Shown here piece by piece: positions 17,416 to 26,655 of a stretch of DNA of 64,000 bases. Under the pieces are notes generated by a model. The model was not told the DNA's origin. It did not search any database and saw only the letters and a list, made by a program, of their open reading frames with translations. Location: positions 178,575-242,574 of the forward strand of contig NZ_BLJO01000009.1 in the NCBI RefSeq assembly GCF_009932555.1, given 5' to 3'. Origin of the DNA: Steroidobacter agaridevorans (GTDB lineage Bacteria; Pseudomonadota; Gammaproteobacteria; Steroidobacterales; Steroidobacteraceae). The translations under genes and the position numbers were made by a program. Position 1 is the first letter of the stretch; each line of letters begins with the position of its first letter.

Positions 17416-19227
17416 TCACTGTCGCCGTTCGGCGGCACTGATATAAGTATCGACCCAAGTACGCAGCCATGCGAGCGAAGAAACATCGATCAACGGCTCG
17501 AGATCATTTTGTACGACGCGATGATAATCCGCCAGCCACTGGCGCTCGGCGCTGGACAGACGCCCGAAATCGACGAGCCGCGGATCGATGGGCAACCGCG
17601 AAATCGTTTCGAACTCGAGGAAATTCTCGAGGTGCGAAGGCACGACGATCAGATGACTCTCGATGCGAATGCCGAAATCTCCGGTCGCATAGTAGGCGGG
17701 CTCGTTGGTGACGATCATGCCGGGCTCGAGGGCGATCGCACTCGTTGGACCGGCTTCGCTGCCGAGCAGTGGGCCTTCATGGATGTTCAGGCAATTACCC
17801 ACGCCGTGACCTGTGCTGTGACCGTAATCCATCCCCTCCCGCCATAGCGCTTCGCGCGTAATTGTGTCCAATCGATAAGCCAATGTACCCCGCGGTGCGC
17901 GCGTGGTCGCCAGTGCAATGTAACCTTTCAGCACCAGCGTATGGGCCAGCACATGTTTTGGCTCGGGCGGACCGAACGACAGCGTGATGGTGTTATCTGT
18001 CGTGCCGCCGGGATAGTGACCACCCGAGTCCATCCAGTAGACGGGATGATCGTTCAGCCTGCGGCTCGCTTCCCGACGGGGGACGTAGTGGGGTTGAGCG
18101 CCGCTCGGGCCGGAAGCCGACATCAACGGCATCGATGCACCCTTGTAGCTCGGATGCTCTTCGCGAAGTTTCTCCAGCATCTCCGCCGCCTCGAATTCCG
18201 TAACAGCGCGCTCGGGAACGGTGCGCGCCATCCACGCCATGAACCGTACGACGGCGGCGGAGTCCACGAGGTGAGCCCGGCGTGCGCCATCGAGCTCGAC
18301 CTCATGCTTCACCCAACGACGACGCGAGACGGACGTTTCGTCCACTGGCGCTCTGCTCTCTTCGATGATGGTGACGAGTGCCGCTGGCGTACGGCGCAGA
18401 TCCGCTCCAATCGTTCCCTCGCGCGCCGCGGCCTGCAGCTCTTCAGCCAACTTCTGCGGAGCGACGGTTGTGACACCGCTTCTTTCCTCGCCCATGACGC
18501 CGCCATCGAGCAACTCTTCGTTCACAAACCAGCGCACTGTACCGTCGTCGCTCAGCAGCGCCCTGCTGGGACACACAGGCACAATGTGCCATTCGCCCAC
18601 GCCCGTCTTCACCGATTCATCCGACGCTCGGACATTGAGCAGCCAGGAAACATCTTCCGGATCCGCCACCAGCAATGTCTTCAGGCCAGACTGCCGTAAG
18701 CATTCAGCGAGCTCGAGGCGCTTCGCCCGGCAGCTGTCGCCGGCAAATGAGATGGGATAGTCGACGACGCGCGGTTCATGCGGCGCCGGACGGCCCTGCG
18801 TCCACAGCTCATCGATGGGATTCCTGCTCAGCATCTGCAACTCGAAGCCGACCTCGGCAGCCAGCTTCTGCCACTGCGTCAGCTCCGTCCATGAATGCAG
18901 AAAGGGGTCCAGACCGAGCCGCGCACCCGCCGGCAACGATTTCTCCAGCCAGGCCCGCATGGACGCCGGCTTCGAGGATTCGATCGCGATCGCCTCCTCC
19001 TTGGTATCCGACACCGCCTGCAATTGATAGCGACCGTCGAGAAACAACGCCGCTGTCTCCTGCAAGACGATGGCCGTCCCGGTCGATCCCCGAAAGCCCG
19101 TGAGCCACCGCAAACGCCGGTTGGCCGGTGGCGAGAACTCGCTGAGAAATTCGTCTGCGGTCGACGCCACCAATCCGGTAAGGGACGCGTCGCGCAGCCA
19201 GGCTTGCAATTTGCGAACGTTGCTCAC
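17416..19227 (-). CDS. Xaa-Pro aminopeptidase (M24B, three-domain type)
   Basis: A 603-residue protein matching the long, three-domain form of aminopeptidase P. Two creatinase-like N-terminal domains precede a pita-bread catalytic domain from about residue 310. The metal ligands are in place: Asp in YWMDSGG (about 398), Asp in TTDNT (about 409), His in STGHGVGN (about 473), Glu in TNEPAYY (about 507) and Glu in RIESHL (about 522). No signal peptide is visible, so it acts in the cytoplasm, hydrolysing the bond before a penultimate proline. It is the last gene of the receptor-ALDH-MFS operon and overlaps the MFS gene by four bases. Proximity to a proline-activating NRPS makes a role in processing or inactivating a proline-containing peptide attractive, but general peptide catabolism is equally possible from sequence. 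Confidence 0.93.
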   Translation of the reverse strand: MSNVRKLQAWLRDASLTGLVASTADEFLSEFSPPANRRLRWLTGFRGSTGTAIVLQETAALFLDGRYQLQAVSDTKEEAIAIESSKPASMRAWLEKSLPAGARLGLDPFLHSWTELTQWQKLAAEVGFELQMLSRNPIDELWTQGRPAPHEPRVVDYPISFAGDSCRAKRLELAECLRQSGLKTLLVADPEDVSWLLNVRASDESVKTGVGEWHIVPVCPSRALLSDDGTVRWFVNEELLDGGVMGEERSGVTTVAPQKLAEELQAAAREGTIGADLRRTPAALVTIIEESRAPVDETSVSRRRWVKHEVELDGARRAHLVDSAAVVRFMAWMARTVPERAVTEFEAAEMLEKLREEHPSYKGASMPLMSASGPSGAQPHYVPRREASRRLNDHPVYWMDSGGHYPGGTTDNTITLSFGPPEPKHVLAHTLVLKGYIALATTRAPRGTLAYRLDTITREALWREGMDYGHSTGHGVGNCLNIHEGPLLGSEAGPTSAIALEPGMIVTNEPAYYATGDFGIRIESHLIVVPSHLENFLEFETISRLPIDPRLVDFGRLSSAERQWLADYHRVVQNDLEPLIDVSSLAWLRTWVDTYISAAERRQ

Positions 19228-20570
19228 GGTACCGTCCTCATTCCCTTGGACATGGGCATGTCAATCGCCGGCGCGCTATGAGAGACGTCTTCGACTTGCA
19301 CGGCCGCGACATCATCCGCGACAGTCTTGCTCGCCATCCACAAATGCCAGGCACACCAGAAATATCCCGGGCAGAAGACCACGAGCGCGTACCTCAGCGA
19401 ATCCGCGCCGAAAATCGGCTGGAACGCGTCGCTCAGAGCGCCGGCGGCCAGCGGCCCCAAGCCCATGCCGATGAGATTGCAAAAGAACAGCACGACCGCG
19501 ATCGACACGGCTCGCATGCGTGGCGGCATCAGCGTCTGGGTCGCCGCGAAGATCGGACCGTTGGTCGCGGCGCCGCCGATGGCTGAAATGCCCAGGGCTG
19601 CAAACGCCAGGTACTTATCCGGCGAAAGATAGACCACTGCAGTCAGCACACCGAACAGCGCATACAACAGTGCGATGGCCACCATCTGCAGGCGCTCATT
19701 GTTCGCGGCATATCTCCAGGCGAGCTCCCCGCCCAGAAAGGTGCCGAGCAGCCCGCCGCCGCCGTAGACGATGGCCAGCCAGGTTCCCAGCTCACCGGTG
19801 CCCAGACCATGACTGCGGACGAAGAACGCCGGTTGCCATTGCATGATGCCGTAAGTGAAGAAATGCGACAGCGACAAGCACAGCAGGACATGCCGGAACG
19901 CAGCGTTTCCACGCATGGTGACAAATACTTCCCGCAAGCTCGGCTGGGTGTTCTTAGATCGTCGGCTCTCCGGGTTGATCGCGGCCGCCGCCAGCTTGTC
20001 TCGCCGCGGCTCTCGCAACGTCAGCACGGCCAGCAGCGCGAGCGCCAGCCCGGGCAAACCAACGATGACGAACGTGGTGCGCCACCCATACCACTCGTTC
20101 AGCCAGCCGCCGGCGAAATAGCCGGTCACCAATGCGACGGGCCAACCGAGGTTATATAAAGAGATGGCCCGCGGCCGCTCGGCCCGGGAAAAGTAATCGG
20201 AGATCAAGGAAAGCGCAGGCGGCTGGCATCCGGCCTCGCCGACTGCAACGCCGATGCGGATCAACATCAGTTGAATGAAGCTGCTGGCCGCTCCGCACAT
20301 TGCAACGGCGACGCTCCATAGCGCGGCCGTGAAGGAAATGATCGTCACGCGATTGCCACGGTCGGCCCAACGGGCGATGGGCACACCCATCACGGCATAG
20401 AAGATCGCAAATGCAATGCCTGTGAAGAAACCCAGCTGGGTGTCGTTCAGCGCCAGGTCGACCTTGATGTCCTGGAGCACCACGCCCAGCACCAGCCGGT
20501 CCATGAAATTGAAGGCGAGAATGAGCAGCAGCAACGTCAGCAAATAGTTCTTGTAGCCGCTCTGTTGCAT
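19224..20570 (-). CDS. MFS transporter in the receptor/aminopeptidase operon
   Basis: A 448-residue, roughly 12-helix MFS protein starting MQQSGYKNYLL. The frame extends further upstream, but that part is antisense to the aldehyde dehydrogenase, and the ATG at 20570 matches the start of the paralogue encoded at 5882-7159. The family motif VPIARWADRGNR follows helix 2, and GMGLGPLAAGALSDA marks the C-terminal half. It lies 32 bases after the aldehyde dehydrogenase gene and overlaps the aminopeptidase start as ATGA. In an operon with a TonB receptor it most likely moves the imported compound across the inner membrane, while its paralogue would serve export. Direction is inferred from context only. 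Confidence 0.9.
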   Translation of the reverse strand: MQQSGYKNYLLTLLLLILAFNFMDRLVLGVVLQDIKVDLALNDTQLGFFTGIAFAIFYAVMGVPIARWADRGNRVTIISFTAALWSVAVAMCGAASSFIQLMLIRIGVAVGEAGCQPPALSLISDYFSRAERPRAISLYNLGWPVALVTGYFAGGWLNEWYGWRTTFVIVGLPGLALALLAVLTLREPRRDKLAAAAINPESRRSKNTQPSLREVFVTMRGNAAFRHVLLCLSLSHFFTYGIMQWQPAFFVRSHGLGTGELGTWLAIVYGGGGLLGTFLGGELAWRYAANNERLQMVAIALLYALFGVLTAVVYLSPDKYLAFAALGISAIGGAATNGPIFAATQTLMPPRMRAVSIAVVLFFCNLIGMGLGPLAAGALSDAFQPIFGADSLRYALVVFCPGYFWCAWHLWMASKTVADDVAAVQVEDVSHSAPAIDMPMSKGMRTVP

Positions 20571-20602
20571 CGGATGTCCACTCACAAAGGGGGCGGCGGG
20601 AT

Positions 20603-22081
20603 TCAGGAATGATTGATCCACACGAGCTGGCGGCGCAGGTAGCTCTCCATGCCTGCCAACCCGCCCTCGGTGCCGATGCCCGACTGAAACGCCGGCTCGT
20701 AGGAGGCCGCGTGTCCCGCGCCTTCGCCGCTGGGCGCGGCCGCGTTGACCCAGATCGAGGAGTGAATGGCCTTGGTCACTCGCATCGCCCGGGACAGGTC
20801 CGCCGTCCAGACGTAAGCGGCGAGGCCGTAGATCGTGGCGTTGGCGATTCGAATCGCTTCGGCCTCGTTCTCGAACTTGATGACACTGAGCACGGGCCCG
20901 AAGATCTCTTCTTGCGCGATCCGCGCAGTCGGCGGCACATTGCGAAACAAGGTCGGCTCGACGAAGTAGCCGCCCGTTTCCGGCAACGCACGCTTGCCGC
21001 CGGCGACCAATTCCACTCCTTCGTCCTTCGCGCTCTGAATGTATTTCATGACGCGAGCACACTGTTGGGAGGAAGCCAGCGGCCCGAACGTCGTGTGCGG
21101 ATCCAATGCATTGCCGATCGAAATGTTTTCGAGCTGCGCGAGTATCTTTTCCAGCAGGACCGGCTCGATCGAACGCTGCACCAGCAAGCGTGTACCGGCA
21201 CTGCAGACCTGGCCCTGATTCGTCAGGATCGCCTGGGCGACGGATTTCGCGGCGGCATCGAGATCCACGCCGTCGCCGAACACGATTTGCGGCGACTTGC
21301 CGCCACACTCGGTCATGACCACCTTCAGATTCGACTGGCCGGCGTAGCACATCATTTGCTTGCCGATCTCGGTCGAGCCGGTGAAGGTCAGCATGTTCAC
21401 ATCCATGTGCATGCCGAGCGCGCGCCCCACGGTCTCGCCACGACCCGGCACGACATTCAACACTCCGGGAGGCAATCCGGCTTCTACTGCCAGAATCGCC
21501 AGCCGCATGGCGGAGCGAGATGAGAGCTCCGATGGTTTCAGAACCACGCAATTGCCGGCTGCCAGCGCGGGCGCCACTTTGCTCATGGCGTTGACGGTCG
21601 GAAAGTTCCACGGCGTCACCGCTGCCACGATGCCACGCGGCACACGGCGCTGAGCGACGAACGTAGTCTTGTCGCTGTTGTATGTATCGCCGCAGACCTT
21701 GTCGACGGCTTCCGCGTAGAACCTCGTCAATCCGGCTGCCGACGCTGCGTTGGCGCAGCGTTCCCGTATTGGCTTGCCCATCTCGCCCGCATCTAGCGCG
21801 TCGAGCGCACCGGAGTTCGCAGCGATCAAGTCGGCCAGGCGGTGCAGTGTTTTCTTCCGAATCGACGGCGGCGCCTCGCTCCAGCGCCCGTCTGCATAGG
21901 CCCTGCGGGCCGATGCAACGGCAGTAGCGACATCCTTGTCGCAACCGGCGGGAATGCTCAGAGCGCGCTTCCCATTGGACGGATTCATTACTTCGATCGT
22001 GTCGCCGCTCGCCGAGGTGATGAGCACCCCATCGACGAACGGCGCCACTTCCTGATCGACGCGCTTGATATCGAAACTCAT
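20603..22081 (-). CDS. NAD(P)-dependent aldehyde dehydrogenase
   Basis: A 492-residue enzyme of the aldehyde dehydrogenase superfamily, of normal length. Visible motifs are TPWNFPTVNAMSKVAPALAAGN, FTGSTEIGKQM, the general-base Glu in MTECGGKSP (about 257) and the catalytic Cys in NQGQVCSAGTR (about 292). EEIFGPVLSVIKF occurs near the C-terminus. It resembles the PuuC/betaine-aldehyde group most. It follows the TonB receptor gene by 13 bases. Since the nearby NRPS ends in a reductase domain, an aldehyde of the peptide product is a logical substrate, oxidised to the acid. The sequence alone does not fix specificity. Confidence 0.93.
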   Translation of the reverse strand: MSFDIKRVDQEVAPFVDGVLITSASGDTIEVMNPSNGKRALSIPAGCDKDVATAVASARRAYADGRWSEAPPSIRKKTLHRLADLIAANSGALDALDAGEMGKPIRERCANAASAAGLTRFYAEAVDKVCGDTYNSDKTTFVAQRRVPRGIVAAVTPWNFPTVNAMSKVAPALAAGNCVVLKPSELSSRSAMRLAILAVEAGLPPGVLNVVPGRGETVGRALGMHMDVNMLTFTGSTEIGKQMMCYAGQSNLKVVMTECGGKSPQIVFGDGVDLDAAAKSVAQAILTNQGQVCSAGTRLLVQRSIEPVLLEKILAQLENISIGNALDPHTTFGPLASSQQCARVMKYIQSAKDEGVELVAGGKRALPETGGYFVEPTLFRNVPPTARIAQEEIFGPVLSVIKFENEAEAIRIANATIYGLAAYVWTADLSRAMRVTKAIHSSIWVNAAAPSGEGAGHAASYEPAFQSGIGTEGGLAGMESYLRRQLVWINHS

Positions 22082-22094
22082 GGCCGGCGCTGCG

Positions 22095-24629
22095 TTACTT
22101 GCCGAAGCTGTAGCCGAACTGCACGCCGTACGTTCTGGGCATGCCCCAGGTCACGCGCAGCACGTTGCCCGTGCCTTTCTGTTTGGTGACGAAATAATCC
22201 TTGTCCGTCAGATTGTCGCCCCACAGGAAGACTTCCCAGCTGTTCGAGGTCGCGAGGCCGACCCTCGCGCCGATGGTGCTGCGGCTGTCCACCTCCAGGT
22301 CGGGATCGTTGGCCGCGTCCGTGAAGAACGAGTCCTTGAAGGAATGATCGATGGATGCGGTCAGCGTCATGTCCTCGCCGATCGGCCGCTCGTAGGTCAG
22401 CATCAGCGACGAATTCCATTTCGGCGCATGCGGCAGCCGGTTGTCGTCATAGTCGATCGCCACGCCGTTCACTTCGGACGCGCCTTTGAACGACTCGTAC
22501 ACCGCATCGGTGTAGCCGACACCGCCCCGCAACGAGAAGCTGTCGGTGAACTGCACCAGGCCTTCGACTTCGATGCCCTGAATCGTCGAGGTCGCCGCGT
22601 TGTTGAATTCGTACAGATACAGATTGGTCGTGGTGTCGAAGACTCGCGACTGAACCTGCAGATCCTCGTAGTCGGTGTAGAACGCCGCGATGTTCATCGT
22701 CACGCGGCGATCGAGCAGCGAGCTCTTGAAGCCGATTTCGTAGGTGGTCGCATACTCCGGGTCGAAATCCAGGGCGCTCGCCGGCGGCGGTGTTCCATCC
22801 GGCCCGCCCACGACGTAGTCGGTGTTCCAGCCGCCGCTCTTGAAGCCGCGCGCCGCTTTGATGTAGCCCGTGGCGTCCTCGCTGAAGGCATAGCTCAGAC
22901 TGACCATCGGCGATACGTCGGAGTCCTCGCGCTTGTCACGGAAACTCGAGAAGTCGAACAGACCGTCGAAGGGACCGAACGCCGTGGCGTGATAGTCATT
23001 CACTTTCTTGCGATCGAGCGTGTAGCGCAGACCCGCGGTGAGTGTCAGCTGGTCGGTGACGTGATAGTTGGTATGCGCAAACAGCGCGCCACCCGTCGAC
23101 TCGATATCCGAGTAGACCACGGCGAGACCGGCGCCACCGAAGGGATACGCCGGGCCGGTCCGGAAAGGAACATCGCTGACGACGCTTTGCCAGAAGAAGT
23201 ACGCACCGACCAGATAATCGAACTTGCCGGTGGTGGGCGAAGCCAGGCGGAATTCCTGGCTCGCGAACTTCGACAACTCGTGCCAGCCATCGACCAGCAG
23301 CGAATCCAGCGGCGAGTCGTCATTGTCCTCGGAGTGGGTGAACTCGCTGCTGTTGTAAGCGCTGATGCTGGTGAACGTGAGCGCCTCCATGTCGTAGTCG
23401 ACCGTCAGAGCCATGCCGTAGACTTCGCGCTGTTCGTTCGGAATACCGTCGATGTTGACGGTGCGGATGCCGGGCGAATAGACGATGCCGTCGCCCATCG
23501 TGCTGGTGCCGTCGAACGGCTCGGGATAGAGGAACAGGTTGTCGTCCTTGAGATAGTCGGCGCGGAAGTTGACCTCCACGGAGTCGCTCGCCAGATATCT
23601 CAGTTTCAGATTGCCGCCGTAATTGTTTTCGTCGCCCAGATCGTCGCCGCCGTAGAAGTTCTCGACGTAGCCGTCGCGATTGTTGCTGTACACGGAGCCG
23701 CCCATGTACAGCTTCTGGTCGATCAGCGGCCCACTCAGGTTGCCGCTGAGGCTCACCTTGTTGTAATTGCCGATGTTGGCGACGACCTTGCCTTCCACCT
23801 CGTCGCCCGGTTTCTTGGTAACGACGTTGATCACGCCGGCGATGGTGTTCTTGCCGAACAGCGTGCCCTGAGGTCCGCGCAGCACCTCCACTCGCTCGAT
23901 GTCCATCAGGTTCAGGTTTTGCGCCGAGGGGCGGCCGGCGTACACACCGTCTACGTAGACGCTCACTCCCGATTCGAAGCCTGCATTACGTACGTTGCCG
24001 GTGATGCCGCGAATGGTCAGCCGATTGTCCATCGACGAGCCGTAAGCGGACTCGAACGCCATGTTGGGCACCAGCTTGCTCATGTCGTTGACGCGCGTTA
24101 CCGAGGCCTTCTCGACAACGTCGCCGTCGAGCACGGCAATCGAAATCGGCACGTCCTGCAGGCGTTCCGAACGCTTCTGCGCGGTGACGACCACTTCTTC
24201 CACATCGCGTTGCCGATCGGCCGACGCCGCTGCCCTTCTCGGAGTCGTCGCCTGCGCAATCCGGGTCGGCTCTGGCTTGGCTTCCGAATACTCCGTCGAG
24301 ATCTTTTGCATCTTCGAGTTGTCGCGAATCACGACGATGCGCTCGTTCAACAGCTCATAGGTGAGCGAGGTGCCTTCGAGCAGCCTGGCAAGCGCCGCGC
24401 TGGGCGTCAGGTTGCCGGTAACCGTGGGAGCAATGAGCCGGTTCGCGGCTTCGGAGCTCGGGATGATCAGCTGAAATCCGGTCTGTCGAGCCCAGTCGTT
24501 CAACGCATCTCGCAGGATCTGGCTCTTGATCGCCAGCGCGACGGGTTGTTGCGAACTGACTTGCGCATCTGCGGTGACGACGGCCAGAGCCAGGCTGGCC
24601 CCAATCACCATTGGACGTATCGTTCTCAT
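22095..24629 (-). CDS. TonB-dependent receptor with N-terminal STN signalling domain
   Basis: An 844-residue FecA-like receptor. After a signal peptide (about 1-22, VVTADAQ) comes an STN/secretin domain (about 30-100, ALNDWARQTGFQLI to YELLNERIVVI). A TonB box (VEEVVVTAQKR), a plug (LTIRGITG, VSVYVDGVYAGR, RVEVLRGPQGTLFGKNTIAG) and a barrel ending in TYGVQFGYSFGK follow. The terminal aromatic-rich strand is as expected. I prefer the ATG at 24629 over the one at 24692, because it begins the signal peptide and has AGGGG upstream. STN domains contact FecR-type anti-sigma factors, and a FecI/FecR pair lies at 29659-31277. This gene heads the operon with the aldehyde dehydrogenase, MFS and aminopeptidase genes, and its promoter carries the shared ECF-like motif. 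Confidence 0.94.
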   Translation of the reverse strand: MRTIRPMVIGASLALAVVTADAQVSSQQPVALAIKSQILRDALNDWARQTGFQLIIPSSEAANRLIAPTVTGNLTPSAALARLLEGTSLTYELLNERIVVIRDNSKMQKISTEYSEAKPEPTRIAQATTPRRAAASADRQRDVEEVVVTAQKRSERLQDVPISIAVLDGDVVEKASVTRVNDMSKLVPNMAFESAYGSSMDNRLTIRGITGNVRNAGFESGVSVYVDGVYAGRPSAQNLNLMDIERVEVLRGPQGTLFGKNTIAGVINVVTKKPGDEVEGKVVANIGNYNKVSLSGNLSGPLIDQKLYMGGSVYSNNRDGYVENFYGGDDLGDENNYGGNLKLRYLASDSVEVNFRADYLKDDNLFLYPEPFDGTSTMGDGIVYSPGIRTVNIDGIPNEQREVYGMALTVDYDMEALTFTSISAYNSSEFTHSEDNDDSPLDSLLVDGWHELSKFASQEFRLASPTTGKFDYLVGAYFFWQSVVSDVPFRTGPAYPFGGAGLAVVYSDIESTGGALFAHTNYHVTDQLTLTAGLRYTLDRKKVNDYHATAFGPFDGLFDFSSFRDKREDSDVSPMVSLSYAFSEDATGYIKAARGFKSGGWNTDYVVGGPDGTPPPASALDFDPEYATTYEIGFKSSLLDRRVTMNIAAFYTDYEDLQVQSRVFDTTTNLYLYEFNNAATSTIQGIEVEGLVQFTDSFSLRGGVGYTDAVYESFKGASEVNGVAIDYDDNRLPHAPKWNSSLMLTYERPIGEDMTLTASIDHSFKDSFFTDAANDPDLEVDSRSTIGARVGLATSNSWEVFLWGDNLTDKDYFVTKQKGTGNVLRVTWGMPRTYGVQFGYSFGK

Positions 24630-24715
24630 GTTGCGTCCCCTACTGATTCTTCGCCCAGTGACGGCGTGCATGAATGAGCCAAGCCCATCCACCCTCTCGC
24701 ACTACCTGTCCGTAC

Positions 24716-24746
24716 TGACTAATGTGGACGCGAAAATCAGGACAAA
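24716..24746 (-). promoter_or_regulatory. Predicted ECF (FecI-type) promoter of the receptor operon
   Basis: On the minus strand this reads TTTGTCCTG, 18 bases, GTCAG. The same layout occurs before fecI and before the second E1 alpha gene. The GTCA lies about 87 bases before the receptor start. It is part of a 378-base divergent region (24630-25007) in which I see no other feature except the weaker plus-strand copy at 24936-24965. Confidence 0.6.
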
Positions 24747-24935
24747 TATATCCGTTGTTTCAACCCGTGCCGCCGGCGGCTCGAGGGAGAGCGCCGCAAC
24801 CTGAATTCCCGGGGATGGATTCAGCGAATGAGCCGGTCTTACTTTCGTTACGAGCAGGCTTTCTCGCATTACGTTACATCTCGCGCCGCCTGCTCCGAGG
24901 CCGCCAACGCCAACTAGAAACGCGTCCTCTTCAAG

Positions 24936-24965
24936 TTGTCTGCACTTTCCCGTGGGCGGCCGTCA
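24936..24965 (+). promoter_or_regulatory. Weak copy of the ECF-like promoter motif before the SDR genes
   Basis: The plus strand reads TTGTCTGC, 18 bases, GTCATTAC, ending 42 bases before the first SDR start. The spacing matches the three stronger copies exactly. The upstream half differs at two of six core positions, so this call is tentative. Confidence 0.35.
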
Positions 24966-25007
24966 TTACTCGCAGGCGCCCTGAATGCCTATTTCCAGTA
25001 GCGAGAC

Positions 25008-25793
25008 ATGAACCAGCTTCAGGAGAGAGTCGCGATCGTCACGGGAGGAGCCATGGGGCTCGGGTCCGCCATCGTGAGACGTCTTGCCGCCGAAGGCGCC
25101 AGGACTGTAATCACCGACATCCAAGTCGCAGCCGGAGAACAGCTGGCCAGTGAATTGGGCGGCTGCTTCATCGAGCACGATGTTACGGACGAGAATCGCT
25201 GGGACACCGTCGTGCGGGCCGTTGAAGATCGGTTCGGACGCGTCGACTTCCTGATAAACAACGCCGGCGTGGAAGGCCCTCCTCCCGAGCGCGCCAATCC
25301 CGAGAACACCCGTTTATCGGATTGGCAGGCAGTTCACCGAGTCAACGTCGAAGGCGTATTCCTGGGATGCCGTGCAACCCTCCCTGCACTTCGTCGCGCC
25401 GGCGGCGGCGCAATCATCAACATGTCCTCCACGGCCGGCCTGTGCGGCACGCCGGACTACATCGCCTACGGCGCCAGCAAAGCGGCCGTTTGGCACCTGA
25501 CCAAATCGGTTGCACTACATTGCGCGAGAAACGGCTCGAAGATCCGCTGTAACTCGGTGCACCCCGCGCTCGTGCTGACACCCATGGTCGAGCGAATCAT
25601 TGCCGACACGGCTGCAGCGCGAGGCACGTCCACGGAGGATGTCACAAAAGAATTCACCTCGCTGATCCCTCAGCGCGAGTTCCAGACCCTCGATGACATT
25701 GCCGCTGCGGTGCTGTTTCTAACCTCCGATGAAGCCCGGCACATCACGGGGCTCGCGATGACGGTCGATGGTGGCTGCTCGGCGGCTCTCTGA
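25008..25793 (+). CDS. Short-chain dehydrogenase/reductase
   Basis: A 261-residue classical SDR with the cofactor loop TGGAMGLG near the N-terminus and an Asp (VITDIQ) after the second strand that favours NAD. It also has NNAGVEG, the catalytic Ser in INMSSTAG and YGASK. The overall look is that of the 3-alpha/20-beta-hydroxysteroid dehydrogenase and FabG-like group, but substrates of SDRs cannot be assigned from such similarity. It stands divergent from the TonB receptor operon, and a second SDR gene begins one base after its stop. It may reduce or oxidise the compound handled by the neighbouring operons. Confidence 0.9.
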   Translation: MNQLQERVAIVTGGAMGLGSAIVRRLAAEGARTVITDIQVAAGEQLASELGGCFIEHDVTDENRWDTVVRAVEDRFGRVDFLINNAGVEGPPPERANPENTRLSDWQAVHRVNVEGVFLGCRATLPALRRAGGGAIINMSSTAGLCGTPDYIAYGASKAAVWHLTKSVALHCARNGSKIRCNSVHPALVLTPMVERIIADTAAARGTSTEDVTKEFTSLIPQREFQTLDDIAAAVLFLTSDEARHITGLAMTVDGGCSAAL

Positions 25794-25794
25794 T

Positions 25795-26649
25795 ATGGAT
25801 CTCTCGCTGTTCGAGCTTCGAGGAAAAAGTGCGCTGGTCACCGGCGCCTCGATGGGACTCGGCCGCGCATGCGCTACTGCGCTAGCCATGGCCGGAGCGA
25901 ACGTCGCCGTTCTGGATATCGAGGAGTCCTCGGCTGTGAAGACCGTGGAGAAACTACGATCCCGAGGCGTGGATTCGTTCTTCGTCCACTGCGATGTTTC
26001 GAATAAGGCTCAGGTACGGGCGGCTGTCGCTGCCGTTGTCGCCCGGTTCGGGCGCCTGGATATCGCAATCAACAACGCCGGATTCGGCATCCCTGTCGGC
26101 GGCAGCGAAAACCTCGCGCAGGAAGAGTGGAATCGAGTCATCGGAATCAATCTGACCGGGGTTTTCCTGTGCGCGCAGGCCGAGGCGGAGCAGATGATCA
26201 ATCAAGAGCCGACGCAAGGCAAAATCATCAACATCGCATCGATGTACGGCTCCGTTGCTGGAGGAAACTGCGCGTACAACGCAGCGAAGGCAGGAGTGAT
26301 CCATCTGACGAAGACGCTGGCCGCCGAATGGGGGCGCTTCAATATCAATGTGAACTGCATCAGCCCCAGCTGGGTCATGACCCGTCGAATGATGCACTTA
26401 TCGGAGGAGGTCCGTAGTCGCATGCGCGCCGTCACGCCGATGGGGCACATTCAGCGACCGGAAGATATGTTCGGGCCGGTGATCTTCCTGGCATCGCAGG
26501 CATCGAATTTCGTGACCGGTCACGACTTGCTCGTCGACGGCGGACATACCGTCAACACCTGGCTCAGCCCGCTGGAACGAACCCTTGCCCCGCGAGTGAC
26601 GCCCGAGGAAGAGATCTTCGATACGGCACAGGATGCCGACGATCCTTGA
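25795..26649 (+). CDS. Short-chain dehydrogenase/reductase, second of a pair
   Basis: A 284-residue SDR with TGASMGLG, the NAD-type Asp in VAVLDIE, INNAGFG, the Ser in INIASMYG and YNAAK. About 30 extra residues at the C-terminus, after the usual VTGHDLLVDGG end, are unlike the standard family. I take the ATG at 25795, one base past the upstream stop. An ATG 27 bases earlier would overlap the first SDR. The two SDRs are only moderately similar and may act on different positions of one substrate. It converges on the VOC gene with only six bases between stops. Confidence 0.9.
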   Translation: MDLSLFELRGKSALVTGASMGLGRACATALAMAGANVAVLDIEESSAVKTVEKLRSRGVDSFFVHCDVSNKAQVRAAVAAVVARFGRLDIAINNAGFGIPVGGSENLAQEEWNRVIGINLTGVFLCAQAEAEQMINQEPTQGKIINIASMYGSVAGGNCAYNAAKAGVIHLTKTLAAEWGRFNINVNCISPSWVMTRRMMHLSEEVRSRMRAVTPMGHIQRPEDMFGPVIFLASQASNFVTGHDLLVDGGHTVNTWLSPLERTLAPRVTPEEEIFDTAQDADDP

Positions 26650-26655
26650 TCAGCC

